DNA of 64,000 bases from Pseudoclavibacter terrae (GTDB taxonomy: Bacteria > Actinomycetota > Actinomycetes > Actinomycetales > Microbacteriaceae): positions 62,001 through 126,000 of the forward strand of contig NZ_WBJX01000007.1 of assembly GCF_008831075.1 (NCBI RefSeq), in the 5' to 3' direction. The stretch's first letter is position 1, and every line of letters begins with the position of its first letter. The position numbers were made by a program, and so were the translations under genes. The notes below the pieces were generated by a model that saw only the letters and a list, made by a program, of their open reading frames with translations, had not been told where the DNA came from and ran no database searches. Shown one piece after another: positions 60,003 to 64,000 of this stretch.

Positions 60003-60031
60003 GGCTTGTCACTGCTTCCGCAGGCAACACC
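60003..60031 (+). promoter_or_regulatory. RAT-like RNA antiterminator site
   Basis: The leader contains CTTGTCACTGC followed after four bases by GCAGGCAACACC, closely matching the two halves of the ribonucleic antiterminator bound by LicT/SacT/BglG proteins. It lies about 50 bases before the antiterminator gene, as in autoregulated bgl operons. I did not find a strong overlapping terminator stem. Confidence 0.7.
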
Positions 60032-60081
60032 GCAGCTGTTTCGACGACGATTTCAGCAAGCGTGTTTCCTAGGAGAGCAAG

Positions 60082-60906
60082 ATGATCATTCGGCGGGTAC
60101 TCAACAACAACGTTGTTGACGCGTTGGACGACTCCCTGCAGGAGGTCATCGTCTTCGGCAAGGGCCTCGGCTTCCGCTCGAAGCCGGGCGAGCGCGTCGA
60201 CCAGACCCTCGTCGAGAAGGTCTTCCGGCTCGAAGACGACGCCGCCAGCCGTCACTTCGCATCCATCGTCGACTCCATCCCGGCGGAGATCCTCACCGCT
60301 ACCGCCGACCTCGTCGCCCGCGCACGCACCGAGCTGAGCGCGAAGATCAGCGACAGCCTCTACGCGAGCCTCGCCGACCACTTCGTGTTCGCCGTGCAGC
60401 GCGCCCGCGACGGCGGCGACTTCACCGTCCCTCTCGCCGTCGAGGTGCGCCGCTACTACCCGAGCGAGTACGCCTTCGCGAAGAGCGCCGTCGCAGAGCT
60501 CAACTCGCGGCTCGACGTCGAGCTGCCCGAAGAAGAGGCGACGAGCATCGCCCTCCACGTCATCAACGCGCAGGTCGGCGGCGCCGCCGACAGCGCGGCA
60601 CGCCTCATGGAGCTCACCCACTCGATCCTCGACATCGTGCGCCTCCACTTCGGCCTCCACTACGACGACGCCGACTCCGCCTACCTGCGCTTCGTCACCC
60701 ACGTGCGCTTCTTCGCCCAGCGCGTGCTCCTCGGCGAGACCGTGCAACGCGACGACGCCGAGCTGCTGCGCATCCTCACCGAGCAGAAGCCCACCGCCTT
60801 CGCCAGCGTCGACAAGGTGGACGCCTTCGTCAAACGCAGCCACGGCCACGCGATGAGCGCCTCCGAGAAGGTCTACCTCGGCCTGCACATCGCCAACTTC
60901 CTCTGA
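60082..60906 (+). CDS. BglG/LicT family transcription antiterminator
   Basis: A 274-residue protein. The N-terminal RNA-binding CAT domain (residues 1-55, MIIRRVLNNNVV) is followed by two PRD domains with phosphorylatable His residues (LHVINAQVGG in PRD1 and VTHVRFFAQRV in PRD2). It binds the RAT leader to prevent termination, and its activity is set by PTS phosphorylation. Directly upstream of the PTS and GH1 genes it completes a textbook beta-glucoside operon. Confidence 0.92.
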   Translation: MIIRRVLNNNVVDALDDSLQEVIVFGKGLGFRSKPGERVDQTLVEKVFRLEDDAASRHFASIVDSIPAEILTATADLVARARTELSAKISDSLYASLADHFVFAVQRARDGGDFTVPLAVEVRRYYPSEYAFAKSAVAELNSRLDVELPEEEATSIALHVINAQVGGAADSAARLMELTHSILDIVRLHFGLHYDDADSAYLRFVTHVRFFAQRVLLGETVQRDDAELLRILTEQKPTAFASVDKVDAFVKRSHGHAMSASEKVYLGLHIANFL

Positions 60907-61039
60907 CACGCGAGCGAGCACGCGAGCGAGCGAGCGCATCCAGGCGTTCAGACCCACAGTTTTCAACACCCCCAAGAATCCACCGCAGCGTGAGGGCAAC
61001 CGCGTGAAGCCGGGATTCTCCCCAACCAGGAGACACCCC

Positions 61040-64000
<2,961 letters not shown>

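Overview
The window is about 64 kb of high-GC DNA with short intergenic gaps, frequent 1-4 base ATGA or GTGA overlaps between co-directional genes, GTG starts, LAxTG-type cell-wall sorting signals and ABC-type L-rhamnose uptake. This suggests a high-GC actinomycete, most likely a plant- or soil-associated member of the Microbacteriaceae. No rRNA, tRNA or CRISPR array was recognised.

Layout. (1) 0-3.1 kb: a Gfo/Idh/MocA oxidoreductase, a DUF6807/PmoA-like protein and a LacI regulator. (2) 3.4-5.4 kb: an acetyltransferase divergent from a LysR regulator, then apt. (3) 5.4-16.5 kb: a heterocycle/nucleobase module made of an amidohydrolase/deaminase, an NMT1-type ABC importer, a molybdenum hydroxylase whose FeS and Mo subunits are fused, its FAD subunit, XdhC, and a MocA-like Mo-cofactor nucleotidyltransferase. 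(4) 16.7-24.6 kb: an L-rhamnose ABC importer with mutarotase, then a TetR regulator divergent from two short-chain dehydrogenases. (5) 24.7-58.7 kb: four very large secreted, sortase-anchored GH106-type (alpha-L-rhamnosidase-like) proteins, at 24.7, 38.2, 42.5 and 55.5 kb. Their neighbours include three TetR regulators. (6) 28.4-34.5 kb: an accessory island, visibly richer in A+T over much of its length. It holds a broken methyltransferase, a small secreted protein resembling an RNase toxin with a possible immunity partner, orphan small ORFs, a FicA-Fic toxin-antitoxin pair and a serine recombinase. (7) 34.7-37.4 kb: XRE-cupin regulator, DHDPS-family aldolase and MFS transporter. (8) 45.9-52.2 kb: amidohydrolase, class III aminotransferase of the phospho-lyase type, MHS transporter, APH-fold kinase and GntR, which fit an amide to amino-alcohol to phosphoester to aldehyde pathway. 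(9) 52.3-53.6 kb: TetR with a paired SMR efflux system. (10) 58.8 kb to the end: a second Gfo/Idh oxidoreductase, a LicT-type antiterminator with an RAT-like RNA site, a beta-glucoside PTS and the start of a GH1 6-phospho-beta-glucosidase.

How the parts fit. The surface GH106 enzymes would trim terminal rhamnose from plant glycosides, the rhamnose ABC system would import it, and the PTS/GH1 pair could take the remaining beta-glucoside. A 12-base LacI-type palindrome of the form TGAAWCGWTTCA (or TGAAACGTTCCA) lies at the promoter or first codons of the rhamnose importer and of all four GH106 genes. This points to one rhamnose regulon on top of which individual TetR proteins may add substrate-specific control. 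Rhamnose isomerase, kinase and aldolase genes are not in the window.

The points most worth a second look are the shared operator set including two intragenic copies, the four-paralogue anchored rhamnosidase array, the small secreted toxin-like pair, the family of long-hairpin intergenic repeats (including an 81-base tandem array), and the AACGATCGTT palindromes confined to the accessory island.
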